NCBI GenBank assembly: GCA_900546615.1
Contig: URDJ01000014.1
Span: 1 to 60,977 of the forward strand
Reading direction: 5' to 3'
DNA from: an uncultured Eubacteriales bacterium
Lineage (GTDB): Bacteria; Bacillota; Clostridia; Oscillospirales; Oscillospiraceae
DNA length: 60,977 nt
Made by a program: the position numbers and the translations under genes. The first letter of the stretch is position 1. Each line of letters begins with the position of its first letter. The notes under the pieces are model-generated. The model had not been told where the DNA came from. It searched no databases and saw only the letters and a program-made list of their open reading frames with translations. Of the stretch, positions 1 through 9,464 are shown in pieces.

Positions 1-114
1 CCACCTGGAAATGGAAGGCCAGTCATCCGGGGCCGGATGGCGGCAAACGAACAAGGCTGCGCGAAAATGCGCCCGCCATTTTGCTGCTTTTTCCCTTTCC
101 GCTTTCCTTTCCAA

Positions 115-156
115 GCAAAAAACCTGCTCTGGCCTGATCGCCAAAGCAGGTTTTTC
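115..156 (-). terminator. Rho-independent terminator downstream of mreB
   Basis: An 8-bp stem (AACCTGCT at 121-128 with AGCAGGTT at 145-152) is flanked by an A run on one side and a T run on the other, so it can work in both directions. On the minus strand it lies about 55 bases past the mreB-type stop. Confidence 0.7.
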
Positions 157-167
157 TACAGGCTGAG

Positions 168-200
168 CGGAGCGTACCATCCGGTACGCTCCGTTTTATT
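168..200 (+). terminator. Rho-independent terminator, plus orientation
   Basis: A perfect 11-bp stem (168-178 with 183-193) has a 4-base loop and is followed on the plus strand by TTTTATTTTT. It would stop transcription arriving from the left of the window or reading into the end of mreB. Bases 1-114 hold no gene I can support. Confidence 0.7.
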
Positions 201-209
201 TTTCTCTGT

Positions 210-1241
210 TCAGTTCTGCAGCTGCCGCTTTCTTGCGAAGTTCACCATGCCCTCGGGCAGCTCGTTCAGGCGCAGGAGCATCTTGCCTGCGCCGTAGGCC
301 GCGCAGGAGATGGGGTCGTCCACGACCACCGTGCGCAGCTTCGTGTCGTGCTCCACCAGCATATCTATGCCATAGATGAGGCTGCTGCCGCCCGACATCA
401 CAATGCCGTTTTGCGAAATGTCCGCAACCAGCTCCGGCGGCGTGCGCTCCAGCACGTAGTGCACGCTCTCCAGTATCTCCCGCGCAGGCTCCATGAGCAC
501 CTCCGCAAGCTCCGTCGAACTCAGCTTAATCATCTTCGGCAGGCCAGTCACGAGGTCTCGACCCTTTACCTCCTCAATGCCTACCTCGGGCTTCGGCACC
601 ACACAGCCTATGTTTATCTTGACCTCCTCCGCAGTCTTCGCGCCTATGAGCACGTTGTACCTGCGCCGGACGTACCTGATTATCGCGTCGTCGAAGCTGC
701 CGCCTGCGACCTTGATCGACTCGCACTCGGCGACCCCGCCCAGCGACACCACCGCCGTCTCAGTCGTGCCGCCGCCTATATCGATGATGAGGTGGCCGTC
801 CGGCTTCGACACGTCTATACCCGCACCATAGGCCGTAGCAACCGCACTCTCTACCAGATACACCTTCCTCGCGCCGGCTTCTACCACCGCGTCTATCACG
901 GCGCGCTCCTCCACGCCCGTGATGCTGCCTGGCACGCACACCAGCACCCTCGGTTTGAACAGGCTGAAGCTCGTCACACGCCCGATAAGCTCCTTGAGCA
1001 TTGCCACCGTCATGTCATAGTCAGAGATGACGCCGTCCATGATAGGCTGTATCGGCACGATGCTCGCCGGTGTCCGGCCCAGCATCTTCTGCGCCTCGTG
1101 CCCCACCTTCAGCAGCTTGCCCGAGAACTTGTCCACCGCCACGATGGTCGGCTCCCTTATCTGCACGCCCTTGCCCCTCGAATAGAGCAGGACTCCTGTC
1201 GTCCCCATGTCGAGCGCTATATCCCGTTCAAATATCAGCAT
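210..1241 (-). CDS. mreB: MreB/Mbl-family rod-shape actin homologue
   Basis: Bacterial actin that forms membrane-associated filaments guiding lateral wall synthesis. The 343-aa length is normal for the family. The actin-fold nucleotide motifs are visible: phosphate 1 near DMGTTG (residues 11-16), phosphate 2 at DIGGGT (154-159), and an adenosine motif VMSGGSS near residue 287. The first motif differs from the usual DLGTAN, so it may be a divergent MreB/Mbl/MreBH copy. No mreC or mreD follows, so it is not the classical mreBCD operon copy. The ATG has an AAAGGTG site 8 bases upstream. It is the last gene of a minus-strand run recD2-comF-mreB. Confidence 0.88.
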   Translation of the reverse strand: MLIFERDIALDMGTTGVLLYSRGKGVQIREPTIVAVDKFSGKLLKVGHEAQKMLGRTPASIVPIQPIMDGVISDYDMTVAMLKELIGRVTSFSLFKPRVLVCVPGSITGVEERAVIDAVVEAGARKVYLVESAVATAYGAGIDVSKPDGHLIIDIGGGTTETAVVSLGGVAECESIKVAGGSFDDAIIRYVRRRYNVLIGAKTAEEVKINIGCVVPKPEVGIEEVKGRDLVTGLPKMIKLSSTELAEVLMEPAREILESVHYVLERTPPELVADISQNGIVMSGGSSLIYGIDMLVEHDTKLRTVVVDDPISCAAYGAGKMLLRLNELPEGMVNFARKRQLQN

Positions 1242-1293
1242 AGCTTTAGCACCTTTCCAGTCTTACCGTAATCATTGACCGCTTCGGCCCAAA

Positions 1294-1947
1294 TTAATCC
1301 ACCTTTGCCACCGCCGCGCACACGACGCTCTCAGCGCCCGCCATGCCCAGCATCCTCGCGCACTCGGACACCGTGGCGCCCGTCGTGATTATATCGTCGA
1401 TGAGCAGTATCCTCCGGCCCTCGACCAGCTCGTGGTCTATCGTCTCGTACGCGCCCGAAATGTTCGCGCGCCGCTTCTCCAGACTGCCGGTACCGGACTG
1501 CGGAGCCACATTCTTCTTTTTCCTGAGCGTCTCCACCGCCACGTCGTTCAGCTCCAACGCCGCTGCCATGGCGATGAGCATCGCCTGATCGTAGCCGCGC
1601 TCCTTCAGCCGCTCGCTCGAGAGCGGCACCCACGATATCAGGTCGTACTCGCCCTTGAGCCGCTCCTGCACGCACTCGGCAACCAGCCGCCCGAACACGC
1701 CCGCGTAGGCCGTGACGCCCTGAAACTTGTACCGGTGCAGGGCCTCCCTCACCGCGCCCTCGTACCTGAGCGGCGCTACGCAGGCCTCGACAAAGTCCGT
1801 CCCGGCCCGCTCCGTCGGCTTCGTATACGGCAGGTCCCTCTCGCAGTCTGCGCACATGCCGCTCTCGCCCCGCTTCAGCAGCTTCCGACAGAACGCACAG
1901 CGCGGAGGAAAGATGATATCCAGTATCCCGCTTCTCGACTTCGGCAC
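1294..1947 (-). CDS. comF: ComF-family amidophosphoribosyltransferase-like protein
   Basis: ComF proteins are linked to DNA uptake and processing of incoming single strands. The protein has an N-terminal four-Cys zinc site (CAFC ... CADC, first 40 residues) and a C-terminal type I phosphoribosyltransferase signature LLIDDIITTGAT. Two GTG starts are possible. The one at 1956 sits a single base from AGGAGG, so the GTG at 1947, with a 10-base spacing, is preferred and gives 217 aa. It begins just after the recD2 stop (1967), and mreB follows 53 bp downstream. The recD2 neighbour fits a DNA-metabolism role. Confidence 0.85.
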   Translation of the reverse strand: MPKSRSGILDIIFPPRCAFCRKLLKRGESGMCADCERDLPYTKPTERAGTDFVEACVAPLRYEGAVREALHRYKFQGVTAYAGVFGRLVAECVQERLKGEYDLISWVPLSSERLKERGYDQAMLIAMAAALELNDVAVETLRKKKNVAPQSGTGSLEKRRANISGAYETIDHELVEGRRILLIDDIITTGATVSECARMLGMAGAESVVCAAVAKVD

Positions 1948-1966
1948 GGCAATCACGCCTCCTTCT

Positions 1967-4192
1967 CTATTTTTCAGAGCAGAGCCTGATCCTCAGGCCG
2001 CTGTACCGCCTTGACTGAACGTGGTTGTCTATCATCCTGTGCGCCGTTTCCTCGTCCCCGACCGCGATGAGCAGCTCCTTTGCCCGCGTGACCGCCGTAT
2101 ACAGCACGCCCCGCGTCAGCAGCCTCGGCGCCGCCTGCGCAAGCGCCAGCACTACTGCCCGGTACTCGCTGCCCTGCGACTTGTGCACCGTCATCGCCCA
2201 AGCGTGCTCGAGCTGCATGAGCTGTTCAAAGCTCAGCGTCGCCACGCGCCCGTCGAAGTCCACCGTCAGCGCCTCGTTCTCCGCGTCGATGCCCAGTATA
2301 TACCCTATATCTCCGTTATATATCCCGGCCCCCGCCTCAGGCTTCTGCCCCGGCAGGGTGCTCCTGTGCCAGATTATATCATAGTTATTCCGAATTTGCA
2401 TCACCCTGTCGCCCTCGCGGAAGGTGACTTCGCCAAAATTTTTCTCGTTTTTCCCCTTTGCCGCAGGATTGAGCGCCGCCTGCAGCCTCCGGTTGAGCGC
2501 CGCGGAACCAAGCTCTCCCTTCCTCGTCGGTGTCAGCACCTGTATCTCCTCCGGCGCGATACCCATCCGCTTAGGCAGCCGCTCGGCGCAAAGCTCCACT
2601 ATCGTGTCCGCCGCCCGCGCCTCGTCCCGCCGGTTGAGCAGGAAAAAATCCCCCGAGTTCCCGCGCAGCTCCGGGTGCTCGCCCCGGTTTATCATGTGCG
2701 CGTACTTCACGATGCGGCTGTCCTCCGCCTGCCGGAAAATCTCCGTCAGCCTCACCGCCGGTATCGCCTCCGAGCGCAGAATGTCCGAGAACACCCTCCC
2801 CGGGCCAACGCTCGGCAGCTGGTCCGCGTCGCCCACCAGTATCAGCCTGCAATCCTCCGGCAACGCCGAGAGCAGCGCATTCATAAGCGTTATGTCAACC
2901 ATCGAGCACTCGTCCAGCACCACCGCGCCGCACTCGAGCGGGTCGTCCTCGTCCTTCGCGAACACGGTCTCCTCGCCCTCGGCGGAGTAGCCTGCGCCGA
3001 GCAGCCGGTGTATGGTCTGGGCTTCGCGGCCCGTGAGTTCGGACATGCGTTTTGCGGCCCGGCCCGTCGGCGCGGTGAGCAGGGTCTCAATGCCGAGGCT
3101 GTCGTACATGTTCAGTATCCCGCGCAGGGAGGTGGTCTTGCCGGTGCCGGGGCCGCCGGTGAGCGCCATGACCCGGCATCTCGCCGCAAGGCTCAGGGCC
3201 TCGCGCTGCAGAGGCGCGTACACTATACCGCCCAGGGCCTCCATCCGCTCCACCAGCCTGCGCGTGCCCTCGTCCTCCGGTTTTGGGGTCTCGGCGAGTT
3301 TCATGAGCCTGCGCGCGACGCTGGTCTCGGCCTCGTACAGCTCGGTGAGATAGCAGGCGTCCCGGCCCGCGAGGGGGCTTCTGGTGACGAGTCCGCGCGC
3401 CTCCAGCTCCTCGATGGCCGCCGCGACGTTATCAGGCTCCGCTCCTATGAACTGCGCCGTGGCCGCGATGAGCTTGTCCGAGGGTATGAAACAGTGACCG
3501 TTGTTCGCGTTGTGCCTCAGCTCGAAGATGACCGCCGCGCGGACGCGGTTCGGGTCGTCCTGCTCACAGCCGAGGTCAAAGGCGAGGTGATCCGCCTCGG
3601 CGAAGCTGCCGCCTATGTGCGGCGCAGCCAGTATGTAGGGGTCGCCGCCGAGCACGTCCATGGAACCTTCGCCGTAGAATTTATACAGCCTCACTGCCAG
3701 CAGCGGCCGAAGCCCGTGGCCGCAGAGGAACTCCATAAGCCTTCTCAACCCCGCCTGACGCCGGAAATCCGCCGACATTCTCATAGCCTTTTCATGGCTG
3801 ATGCCACGTATCTCTGCGAGCTTTTCGGGATGGTTCTCAAGCACGTCGAGCGTCTTGTCGCCGAAGCGGTCCACGATAAGCGTCGCCGTTGCCGGGCCTA
3901 TGCCCCTGACCGCCCGGCCCGCGAGGTAGGCGTAGATGGCCTCGGTCGTCCTCGGCAGGCTGCGCTCAGCGTACTCGGCCTTGAACTGCCTGCCGTGGCT
4001 CGGATGAGTCATCCACTCGCCGAAAGCATGCAGCTCCTCGCCCGCGCAGGCAGATGGCAGCGTGCCGACCACCGTCGTCACCCCGCCGTCCATGGTGTCC
4101 AGCCGCAGCACCGTATAGCCGTTTTCCTCGTTCGCGTATATGACGCTTATGACTCTGCCTGAGAGCTCGCTGAGTTCTTCCCGTTCGTCCAT
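1967..4192 (-). CDS. recD2: ATP-dependent RecD2-like DNA helicase
   Basis: Superfamily 1B 5'-3' helicase of the RecD2 class found in bacteria without RecBCD; it works in recombination and repair. Seen in order: an N-terminal OB-like segment, helix-hairpin-helix elements (GIGPATATLIVDRFG and following), Walker A GGPGTGKTT, Walker B-like LDECSMVD, GDADQLPSVGPG, and the C-terminal helicase motif AMTVHKSQGSEY. The frame is open upstream to 4411, but homology begins at the ATG at 4192 (MDEREELSEL), giving 741 aa, the usual RecD2 size. It overlaps the upstream small gene by 46 bp. AddAB lies elsewhere in this window, as expected for a Firmicute. Confidence 0.92.
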   Translation of the reverse strand: MDEREELSELSGRVISVIYANEENGYTVLRLDTMDGGVTTVVGTLPSACAGEELHAFGEWMTHPSHGRQFKAEYAERSLPRTTEAIYAYLAGRAVRGIGPATATLIVDRFGDKTLDVLENHPEKLAEIRGISHEKAMRMSADFRRQAGLRRLMEFLCGHGLRPLLAVRLYKFYGEGSMDVLGGDPYILAAPHIGGSFAEADHLAFDLGCEQDDPNRVRAAVIFELRHNANNGHCFIPSDKLIAATAQFIGAEPDNVAAAIEELEARGLVTRSPLAGRDACYLTELYEAETSVARRLMKLAETPKPEDEGTRRLVERMEALGGIVYAPLQREALSLAARCRVMALTGGPGTGKTTSLRGILNMYDSLGIETLLTAPTGRAAKRMSELTGREAQTIHRLLGAGYSAEGEETVFAKDEDDPLECGAVVLDECSMVDITLMNALLSALPEDCRLILVGDADQLPSVGPGRVFSDILRSEAIPAVRLTEIFRQAEDSRIVKYAHMINRGEHPELRGNSGDFFLLNRRDEARAADTIVELCAERLPKRMGIAPEEIQVLTPTRKGELGSAALNRRLQAALNPAAKGKNEKNFGEVTFREGDRVMQIRNNYDIIWHRSTLPGQKPEAGAGIYNGDIGYILGIDAENEALTVDFDGRVATLSFEQLMQLEHAWAMTVHKSQGSEYRAVVLALAQAAPRLLTRGVLYTAVTRAKELLIAVGDEETAHRMIDNHVQSRRYSGLRIRLCSEK

Positions 4193-4503
4193 TCTTCCCC
4201 ATCCATTCCGAGGCACACGCAGTCCCAGCGCTTTGTCAGGAGCCTTGCCAGCTCTCGCGTTTCCTCGTCCATTCCACAGTCGTCTATCACTATGCGCCCT
4301 CTGAGCGTGCCGTTTTCCCGGAGCCACATGAGCGCGCAGACGGTCTCCTCCAGCCTCGGCTCGCTGCCCGAGACACGCAGCAGGATATCCAGCGCCGTGT
4401 TCCGCCCGCAACGCACGGGCAGCAGCAGCGAGCCCCGCAGCGACCAGATGAACACCACTACCAGTCCCGCCGCGACGGCGCAGAGCAATATTTTCCAGAA
4501 CAC
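4147..4503 (-). CDS. Small membrane-anchored protein of unknown function
   Basis: A 118-aa protein with one N-terminal membrane segment (about residues 3-24, FWKILLCAVAAGLVVVFIW) and a soluble cytoplasmic-type tail containing RIVIDDCGMDEET. Start is GTG with a GGGGG stretch 8 bases upstream. Its 3' end overlaps recD2 by 46 bp, which argues for coupled expression. I do not recognise the family. The tail could be a small alpha/beta domain, but no catalytic motif is clear. Confidence 0.65.
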   Translation of the reverse strand: MFWKILLCAVAAGLVVVFIWSLRGSLLLPVRCGRNTALDILLRVSGSEPRLEETVCALMWLRENGTLRGRIVIDDCGMDEETRELARLLTKRWDCVCLGMDGEEWTNGKNSASSQAES

Positions 4504-4549
4504 CTCGCCACCCCCTTCTGTACAGTCTATGGGGCGGCTGAGATTTTAG

Positions 4550-5044
4550 TTAAACAAAAATCGAGGTGAAGCCGTAGGTCAGACCCGTGACCAGTATTCC
4601 CGCGATGACCACGCCCAGCAGCACCGAGGGCAGGGCGTTGCGAAGGCGCATGTTCATGACCGCCGCGATAAGAGCGCCGGTCCACGCGCCAGTGCCGGGC
4701 AGCGGTATCGCCACAAAGAGCGTCAGTGCGAAGAACTGGAACCTGTGTATCCTGTCCCACTTGCCCTCGGCCTTTGCCTCGAGCTTCCGCGCAAGGCGTC
4801 CGAGCTTTTCGCTTTTCTGTGTCATCCACTTGAAGATCGGCCGGATGAAAAGGATAATAAACGGCACAGGCAGCATGTTGCCTATGACGCTTATGGCCAT
4901 GGCCTCGATATGCGTGAGGCCCAGCCCCACGCCTATCGGTATGGCTCCGCGCAGTTCGATGATCGGTATCATTGAGATGATGAACGTGGCGAGGTATTTC
5001 CCCACGTCCGCCCCGGTTATGGCTTCTACGATGTAATCTACCAT
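4550..5044 (-). CDS. COG2426-type small multidrug-export membrane protein
   Basis: An integral membrane protein of 164 aa with about four hydrophobic segments. Family hallmarks seen: the early IIELRGAIPIGVGLG motif (near residues 28-42), a basic amphipathic stretch RLARKLEAKAEGKWDR in the middle, and IPLPGTGAWTGALIAA in the second half. The family is annotated as small multidrug export proteins, but function is mostly unproven. It starts at ATG 5044 with GGAGG upstream. The next gene starts 46 bp downstream, so it probably heads the minus-strand run 4147-recD2-comF-mreB. Confidence 0.8.
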   Translation of the reverse strand: MVDYIVEAITGADVGKYLATFIISMIPIIELRGAIPIGVGLGLTHIEAMAISVIGNMLPVPFIILFIRPIFKWMTQKSEKLGRLARKLEAKAEGKWDRIHRFQFFALTLFVAIPLPGTGAWTGALIAAVMNMRLRNALPSVLLGVVIAGILVTGLTYGFTSIFV

Positions 5045-5060
5045 GTTTTTATGACCTCCG

Positions 5061-5205
5061 TAAGATGCAAGGGGGGACCCCCGGCGAGGATCCCCCCTTG
5101 GACCCCCTCCTGCGCTTATTCAGCATCAGGCATTCCGCGCTCTGCGGAGCGCGTCCAGGGGCGCCGCCCATGGACCCCGCCGCCTGTTGTAAAAGGCGGG
5201 CGAAA
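5061..5205. repeat. GC-rich intergenic block with three hairpins
   Basis: Between the COG2426 gene and uvrA are three inverted repeats: AAGGGGGGA/TCCCCCCTT (5069-5077 and 5091-5099), CGCGCTC/GAGCGCG (5136-5142 and 5147-5153) and CCGCCT/AGGCGG (5180-5185 and 5194-5199). TGGACCCC occurs twice (around 5099 and 5171). It has no T tract typical of a terminator. It may be an interspersed palindromic element or a Rho-type uvrA end; a copy search would tell. Confidence 0.5.
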
Positions 5206-5216
5206 ACTTCATTCTT

Positions 5217-8048
5217 TCAGACGAGCACCTTTTTCAGGTACTCCCCTGTTGCACTCCCGGCGCACTCAGCGCAGTCTTCGGGCGTGCCGGTGAACACCAC
5301 CGTGCCGCCGGCGTCGCCGCCCTCGGGACCGAGGTCGATGATGTGGTCAGCGACCTTGATGACGTCCAGATTGTGCTCGATGACCACCACCGTATTGCCC
5401 GCGTCCGCCAGCCTGTCCAAAATGGTTATCAGCTTCTGCACGTCTGCCGTGTGCAGGCCCGTCGTCGGTTCGTCGAGCACATACACCGTCGCGCCCGTCG
5501 AGCGCTTCGACAGCTCCGTCGCCAGCTTCACCCTCTGTGCCTCGCCGCCGGACAGCGTCGTGGACGACTGCCCCAGCTTCACATAGCCCAGCCCCACGTC
5601 GAACAGCGACTGTATCTTGTCGCGTATCTTCGGGAGGTTCCTGAAAAACTCAAGCGCCTCCTCCACCGTCATGTCCAGCACGTCGGAGATATTCTTGCCC
5701 TTATACCGCACCTCCAGCGTCTCGCGGTTATATCGCTTGCCCTTGCACACGTCGCAGGGGACGTAGACGTCCGGCAGGAAATGCATCTCTATCTTTATGA
5801 GTCCGTCGCCCGAGCAGGCCTCGCAGCGCCCGCCCTTCGTGTTGAAGGAGAACCGGCCCGGCCCGTAGCCGCGCAGCTTCGCGTCCTCGGTGCTCGAGAA
5901 CAGCTCGCGTATGTCGTTGAACACGCCGGTATACGTCGCAGGGTTCGACCTCGGCGTCCGGCCAATGGGCGACTGGTCGATGCAGATGACCTTGTCCACG
6001 TTCTCCAACCCGTCTATGCCCAGGCAGCGCCCGGGCCGGACGTGAGCGCGGTTTTTCACCGCAGCGAGGGTCTTGTACAGCACCTCGTTCACGAGGCTGG
6101 ACTTGCCGCTGCCCGAGACGCCCGTCACCGCCGTGAGCACGCCGAGCGGTATTTCGACGTCTATATCCTTCAAATTGTTCTCGCTCGCGCCGCGTATGAC
6201 GAGGCTTTTTCCATTCCCCGCGCGTCTTTTGGCGGGCACGGGTATCTTCCTCTGGCCCGAGAGATACTGCCCTGTGATGCTCCTCGGCTCGGTGCAGATG
6301 TCCTCCACCGTGCCCTGCACCACGACCTCGCCGCCGTGTACGCCCGCGCCGGGGCCGATGTCCACTATCCAGTCCGCGGCCCTCATCGTGTCCTCGTCGT
6401 GCTCGACGACGATTAGCGTGTTGCCAAGGTCGCGCAGCTCCTTGAGCGTGTTTATGAGCTTGCCGTTGTCCCGCTGATGCAGGCCGATGCTCGGCTCGTC
6501 GAGGATATAGAGCACGCCCATGAGCGAGGAGCCGATCTGCGTCGCGAGCCTTATCCTCTGGCTCTCGCCGCCCGAGAGCGTCGCCGCCGCGCGCGAGAGC
6601 GTCAGGTACTGCAGGCCCACGCTCGCAAGGAAATTGAGCCGAGAGCGTATCTCCTTGAGTATCCGCCCGGCTATCATCATGTCCCGCGCGCCGAGCGACC
6701 GGGGCAGGGCCTCCATAAACTCCAGCTCTTTCGTCACCGGCATGGCACAGAAGTCTATTATCGACATACCGCCGACCGTGACGGCCAGCGCCTCCTTTTT
6801 GAGCCGCTTGCCGCGGCAGTCCGGGCAGGGGAACTCGCCGAGGTATTCCTCGTATTCCTCGCGCATCGACTGGCTCTGCGTCTCGCGATACCTCCGCTCG
6901 AGGCTGTTGACCAGCCCCTCGAAGGGCTGGCGGAGCGTACCCGTACCGCGCGCGGTCTCATATTGAAGCTCCAGCGCTTCCCCGCCCGTGCCGTACATGA
7001 TGACATCCATGACCTCTTTGGGCAGGTCTTTTATGGGAGTAGTGAGCTTGAAATGGTACTTTTTCGCAAGGGCGTCATAGTACATTTTGGCAATGCTGTC
7101 GCCCTTGACATTGGCCCAGCCGGGCGCCTGCAGGCCGCCCTGGAGTATGGAAAGCTCCGAGTTCTTTATGAGCAGCGCCGGGTCGGCCCTCAGCTGGCTG
7201 CCGAGACCCGCGCAGGTCGGGCAGGCGCCGTAGGGGCTGTTGAAGGAGAACATCCTCGGCGTCAGTTCTTCTATCGAGATACCGCAGTCCTCGCAGGCGT
7301 AGTTCTGGGAAAAGAGCTGCTCGCGGCCGTCGGCGGGGCAGTCGATGAGCACCAGCCCGCCCGCGAGCGAGCAGGCCGTCTCGATGGAATCGGTCAGCCG
7401 CCGCGCGGAATCGGGCCGCACGACCAGACGGTCTACGACGACCTCGATGTTGTGTTTTTTGTTTTTTTCGAGTTTAATTTCTTCGGAGAGGTCGTAGACC
7501 GCACCGTCGACGCGCACGCGGACATAGCCGGACTTGCGCGCGTCCTCGAAGACCTTAGTATGCTCACCCTTGCGGGAGCGCACTACGGGCGCGAGCACCT
7601 GGATACGCGAGCCCTCGGGCCAGGCCAGTACCTGATCGACTATCTGGTCGATGGTCTGCTGCCGTATCTCCTTGCCGCACTTGGGGCAGTGAGGAACGCC
7701 GATGCGCGCCCAGAGCAGGCGAAGGTAGTCGTATATCTCAGTTACGGTGCCTACGGTGGAGCGCGGGTTGCGGCTGGTGGTCTTCTGGTCTATGGATATG
7801 GCCGGGGAAAGGCCCTCGATGTAGTCTACGTCGGGCTTGTCCATCTGGCCGAGGAACATGCGCGCGTAGCTCGAGAGGCTCTCGACATAGCGTCTCTGGC
7901 CTTCGGCATAGATGGTCTCGAAGGCAAGGCTGGACTTGCCGCTGCCCGACAGGCCCGTAAACACCACGAGCTTCTCGCGCGGTATCTCGAGGTCGATGTT
8001 TTTAAGGTTGTTTTCCCTTGCGCCTTTGATAAAAATGCTCTCTCTCAT
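5217..8048 (-). CDS. uvrA: Excinuclease ABC subunit A
   Basis: Damage-recognition ATPase of nucleotide excision repair. The 943 aa include two ABC ATPase modules. Walker A is GLSGSGKSS near the N-terminus and GVSGSGKSS in the second half; the signatures are [12 protein letters not shown] and [12 protein letters not shown]. Zinc-binding CxxC pairs are visible (CEDC ... CPTC and CEAC ... CDVC). An upstream in-frame GTG at 8060 would add four residues, but the ATG at 8048 has the ribosome site GAGGCGGAG just ahead of it. It is transcribed alone from a strong promoter (8082-8110). No LexA-type CGAAC-N4-GTTCG box was found upstream. uvrB and uvrC are not in the window. Confidence 0.95.
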   Translation of the reverse strand: MRESIFIKGARENNLKNIDLEIPREKLVVFTGLSGSGKSSLAFETIYAEGQRRYVESLSSYARMFLGQMDKPDVDYIEGLSPAISIDQKTTSRNPRSTVGTVTEIYDYLRLLWARIGVPHCPKCGKEIRQQTIDQIVDQVLAWPEGSRIQVLAPVVRSRKGEHTKVFEDARKSGYVRVRVDGAVYDLSEEIKLEKNKKHNIEVVVDRLVVRPDSARRLTDSIETACSLAGGLVLIDCPADGREQLFSQNYACEDCGISIEELTPRMFSFNSPYGACPTCAGLGSQLRADPALLIKNSELSILQGGLQAPGWANVKGDSIAKMYYDALAKKYHFKLTTPIKDLPKEVMDVIMYGTGGEALELQYETARGTGTLRQPFEGLVNSLERRYRETQSQSMREEYEEYLGEFPCPDCRGKRLKKEALAVTVGGMSIIDFCAMPVTKELEFMEALPRSLGARDMMIAGRILKEIRSRLNFLASVGLQYLTLSRAAATLSGGESQRIRLATQIGSSLMGVLYILDEPSIGLHQRDNGKLINTLKELRDLGNTLIVVEHDEDTMRAADWIVDIGPGAGVHGGEVVVQGTVEDICTEPRSITGQYLSGQRKIPVPAKRRAGNGKSLVIRGASENNLKDIDVEIPLGVLTAVTGVSGSGKSSLVNEVLYKTLAAVKNRAHVRPGRCLGIDGLENVDKVICIDQSPIGRTPRSNPATYTGVFNDIRELFSSTEDAKLRGYGPGRFSFNTKGGRCEACSGDGLIKIEMHFLPDVYVPCDVCKGKRYNRETLEVRYKGKNISDVLDMTVEEALEFFRNLPKIRDKIQSLFDVGLGYVKLGQSSTTLSGGEAQRVKLATELSKRSTGATVYVLDEPTTGLHTADVQKLITILDRLADAGNTVVVIEHNLDVIKVADHIIDLGPEGGDAGGTVVFTGTPEDCAECAGSATGEYLKKVLV

Positions 8049-8081
8049 ACTCCGCCTCACACATTTGGCTTAAACCATATT

Positions 8082-8110
8082 ATTATAACCCGATATCGGT
8101 CTCTTTTCAA
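8082..8110 (-). promoter_or_regulatory. Sigma-A promoter of uvrA with palindrome in the spacer
   Basis: On the minus strand the -35 is TTGAAA (8105-8110) and the -10 TATAAT (8082-8087), with exactly 17 bp between. The spacer holds the perfect palindrome CCGATATCGG (8090-8099), a plausible operator position. Confidence 0.75.
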
Positions 8111-8219
8111 GCAGACATTCATCAGCGGCATATGGCAGTTCAAGAGTACAGAAAGTTCCACCACATTCCTATGGTAAAAACCTAGAAATGAGATGGAACT
8201 TCCCATACAATCGTTCGTG

Positions 8220-9344
8220 TTACAGATTATATATCCTCCACACCACTGCGCTCAACTCGGCGCGGCTCATGCTGTCGTAGGGCTGGTAGATCAGGTTTTC
8301 ACCGACATAGCTGCCTTCTACCACTCCGGCGTGGTAAAGAGCCGCGACCCATGGGTCAGATGTGTCCGTGAAGGGCGCGCCGCTGCCCTCGCTCAGTCCC
8401 AGCGCCTTCGCCGCCAGCTTCGCCACCGTCAGCCGGTCTATGCCGCCGCTCAAATCCCTCACCTCTCCCGGCTCGAGCAGTCCCTCGGACACCGCAAGGC
8501 TCAGGTACTCGCTCGCCCAGTGCCGGTCCTCAGGCTGGTTCTGCTCAGGGTATCCCGCCGCCAGCAGGATAAGCTTTATCGCCTCTCCGGCCGTCACATC
8601 GCTGTTCGGTCTGAAGCTGCCGTCAGGATAACCGTCGATCACCCCCGCATACGTCAGAGGCGACACGTACACATAGTACCACTCCGTATACGGCACGTCG
8701 CTGAACTTTGCCTCACTATACTCAGCCCAAACCCGGTGGTACAGCTCGTAGTCGCCGTCTTCCAGCTCCTTATACTCAAACTCATACTTCGGCGTGCCGC
8801 CGAAGCCGTAGTCGCCATAGAGGAAGATCAGCGCCTCCCTGAACCTGCGCTCGACCAGCTGTTCCACCGTATCTTCGCCGAGGGTATTGCTATAACGCGC
8901 AAAGATGTTTACAATGTACTCGTCCGTGTAGTTGTGCACGCCGTAGGCAAGGACATTATATAATCTGTAGCCGCTGTGCAGCCAGCCAACGCCTATGTTA
9001 TAGGTCAGGCTCGATATGGCGTCGTACTGGTACTGGCTGAGCGTCGTGCCCAGTTCGGCCAGCGCGTTGTCTATGTAGCCCTCCGTCTCCACGAGATGCT
9101 CGCGCAGCAGCCTGTCGGCTTCCTTCTCAGTGATACCGTTCGGGTACAGGCTCACGTCGCAGTGGGTGCCGTAGCCTATCGCCCAGCCGATGGAATCCTC
9201 ATAGGCCGTGGCCGAGAATCCCTCCTGCTCCTTGATGAACTGTATCCCGGCCTCGCTGGTCTTAAGCTCAGGCTCCGCCGCGAACACAGGGACCGCGCAC
9301 AGCAGCGCCGTGACTACCACAAGGCATGTGATCTTTTTAAGCAT
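8220..9344 (-). CDS. Secreted phage-type lysozyme with SLH repeats
   Basis: The 374-aa protein has a signal peptide (MLKKITCLVVVTALLCAVPVFA, cut near AAEP), then a GH24 lysozyme-like domain (about 30-170) with the catalytic-type sequence EGFSATAYEDSIGW and GYGTH. Three surface-layer-homology segments follow (about 210-374: FSDVPYTEWYYVYV ... GYPDGSFRPN; the second at HWASEYLSLAVSEGLL; the third at FTDTSDPWVAALYHAGVV). SLH domains bind pyruvylated cell-wall polymers, so the enzyme is probably held at the cell surface to remodel peptidoglycan. No holin or phage genes are nearby. ATG 9344 follows AAGGAGG. The gene is alone on its strand. Confidence 0.85.
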   Translation of the reverse strand: MLKKITCLVVVTALLCAVPVFAAEPELKTSEAGIQFIKEQEGFSATAYEDSIGWAIGYGTHCDVSLYPNGITEKEADRLLREHLVETEGYIDNALAELGTTLSQYQYDAISSLTYNIGVGWLHSGYRLYNVLAYGVHNYTDEYIVNIFARYSNTLGEDTVEQLVERRFREALIFLYGDYGFGGTPKYEFEYKELEDGDYELYHRVWAEYSEAKFSDVPYTEWYYVYVSPLTYAGVIDGYPDGSFRPNSDVTAGEAIKLILLAAGYPEQNQPEDRHWASEYLSLAVSEGLLEPGEVRDLSGGIDRLTVAKLAAKALGLSEGSGAPFTDTSDPWVAALYHAGVVEGSYVGENLIYQPYDSMSRAELSAVVWRIYNL

Positions 9345-9374
9345 ATCTGCCTCCTTGTCGCTGTTATAAGCCGC

Positions 9375-9403
9375 ATTTTAGCACAAGTGGGGAACGATTT
9401 CAA
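9375..9403 (-). promoter_or_regulatory. Sigma-A promoter of the lysozyme-SLH gene
   Basis: TTGAAA (9398-9403) and TAAAAT (9375-9380) on the minus strand with a 17-bp spacer, about 30 bp before the start codon. Confidence 0.7.
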
Positions 9404-9414
9404 CTTTTAAACCT

Positions 9415-9443
9415 CCACCCGTCTCTGATTGGCGCACGGGTGG
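9415..9443. promoter_or_regulatory. Inverted repeat before the MBL-fold gene
   Basis: CCACCCGT (9415-9422) pairs perfectly with ACGGGTGG (9436-9443) around a 13-base loop, ending just before the GGGAGG ribosome site of the 9465 gene. GTGGGGAACG is also repeated directly (about 9387 and 9441). It could be an operator between the divergent genes or an RNA hairpin near the ribosome site. Confidence 0.35.
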
Positions 9444-9464
9444 GGAACGGGAGGTTGTTTCACT

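Noticed and set aside
2021..4162. Long plus-strand open frame (over 700 codons) across recD2
   Set aside because: Arg/His/Pro-rich shadow of a GC-rich gene on the other strand; no motifs and no ribosome site. Similar shadows lie over uvrA, lpd/MFS, hisD and addAB.
8061..8219. LexA box upstream of uvrA
   Set aside because: GAACTT and GTTCG-like pieces occur but not with the four-base spacing of a LexA site.
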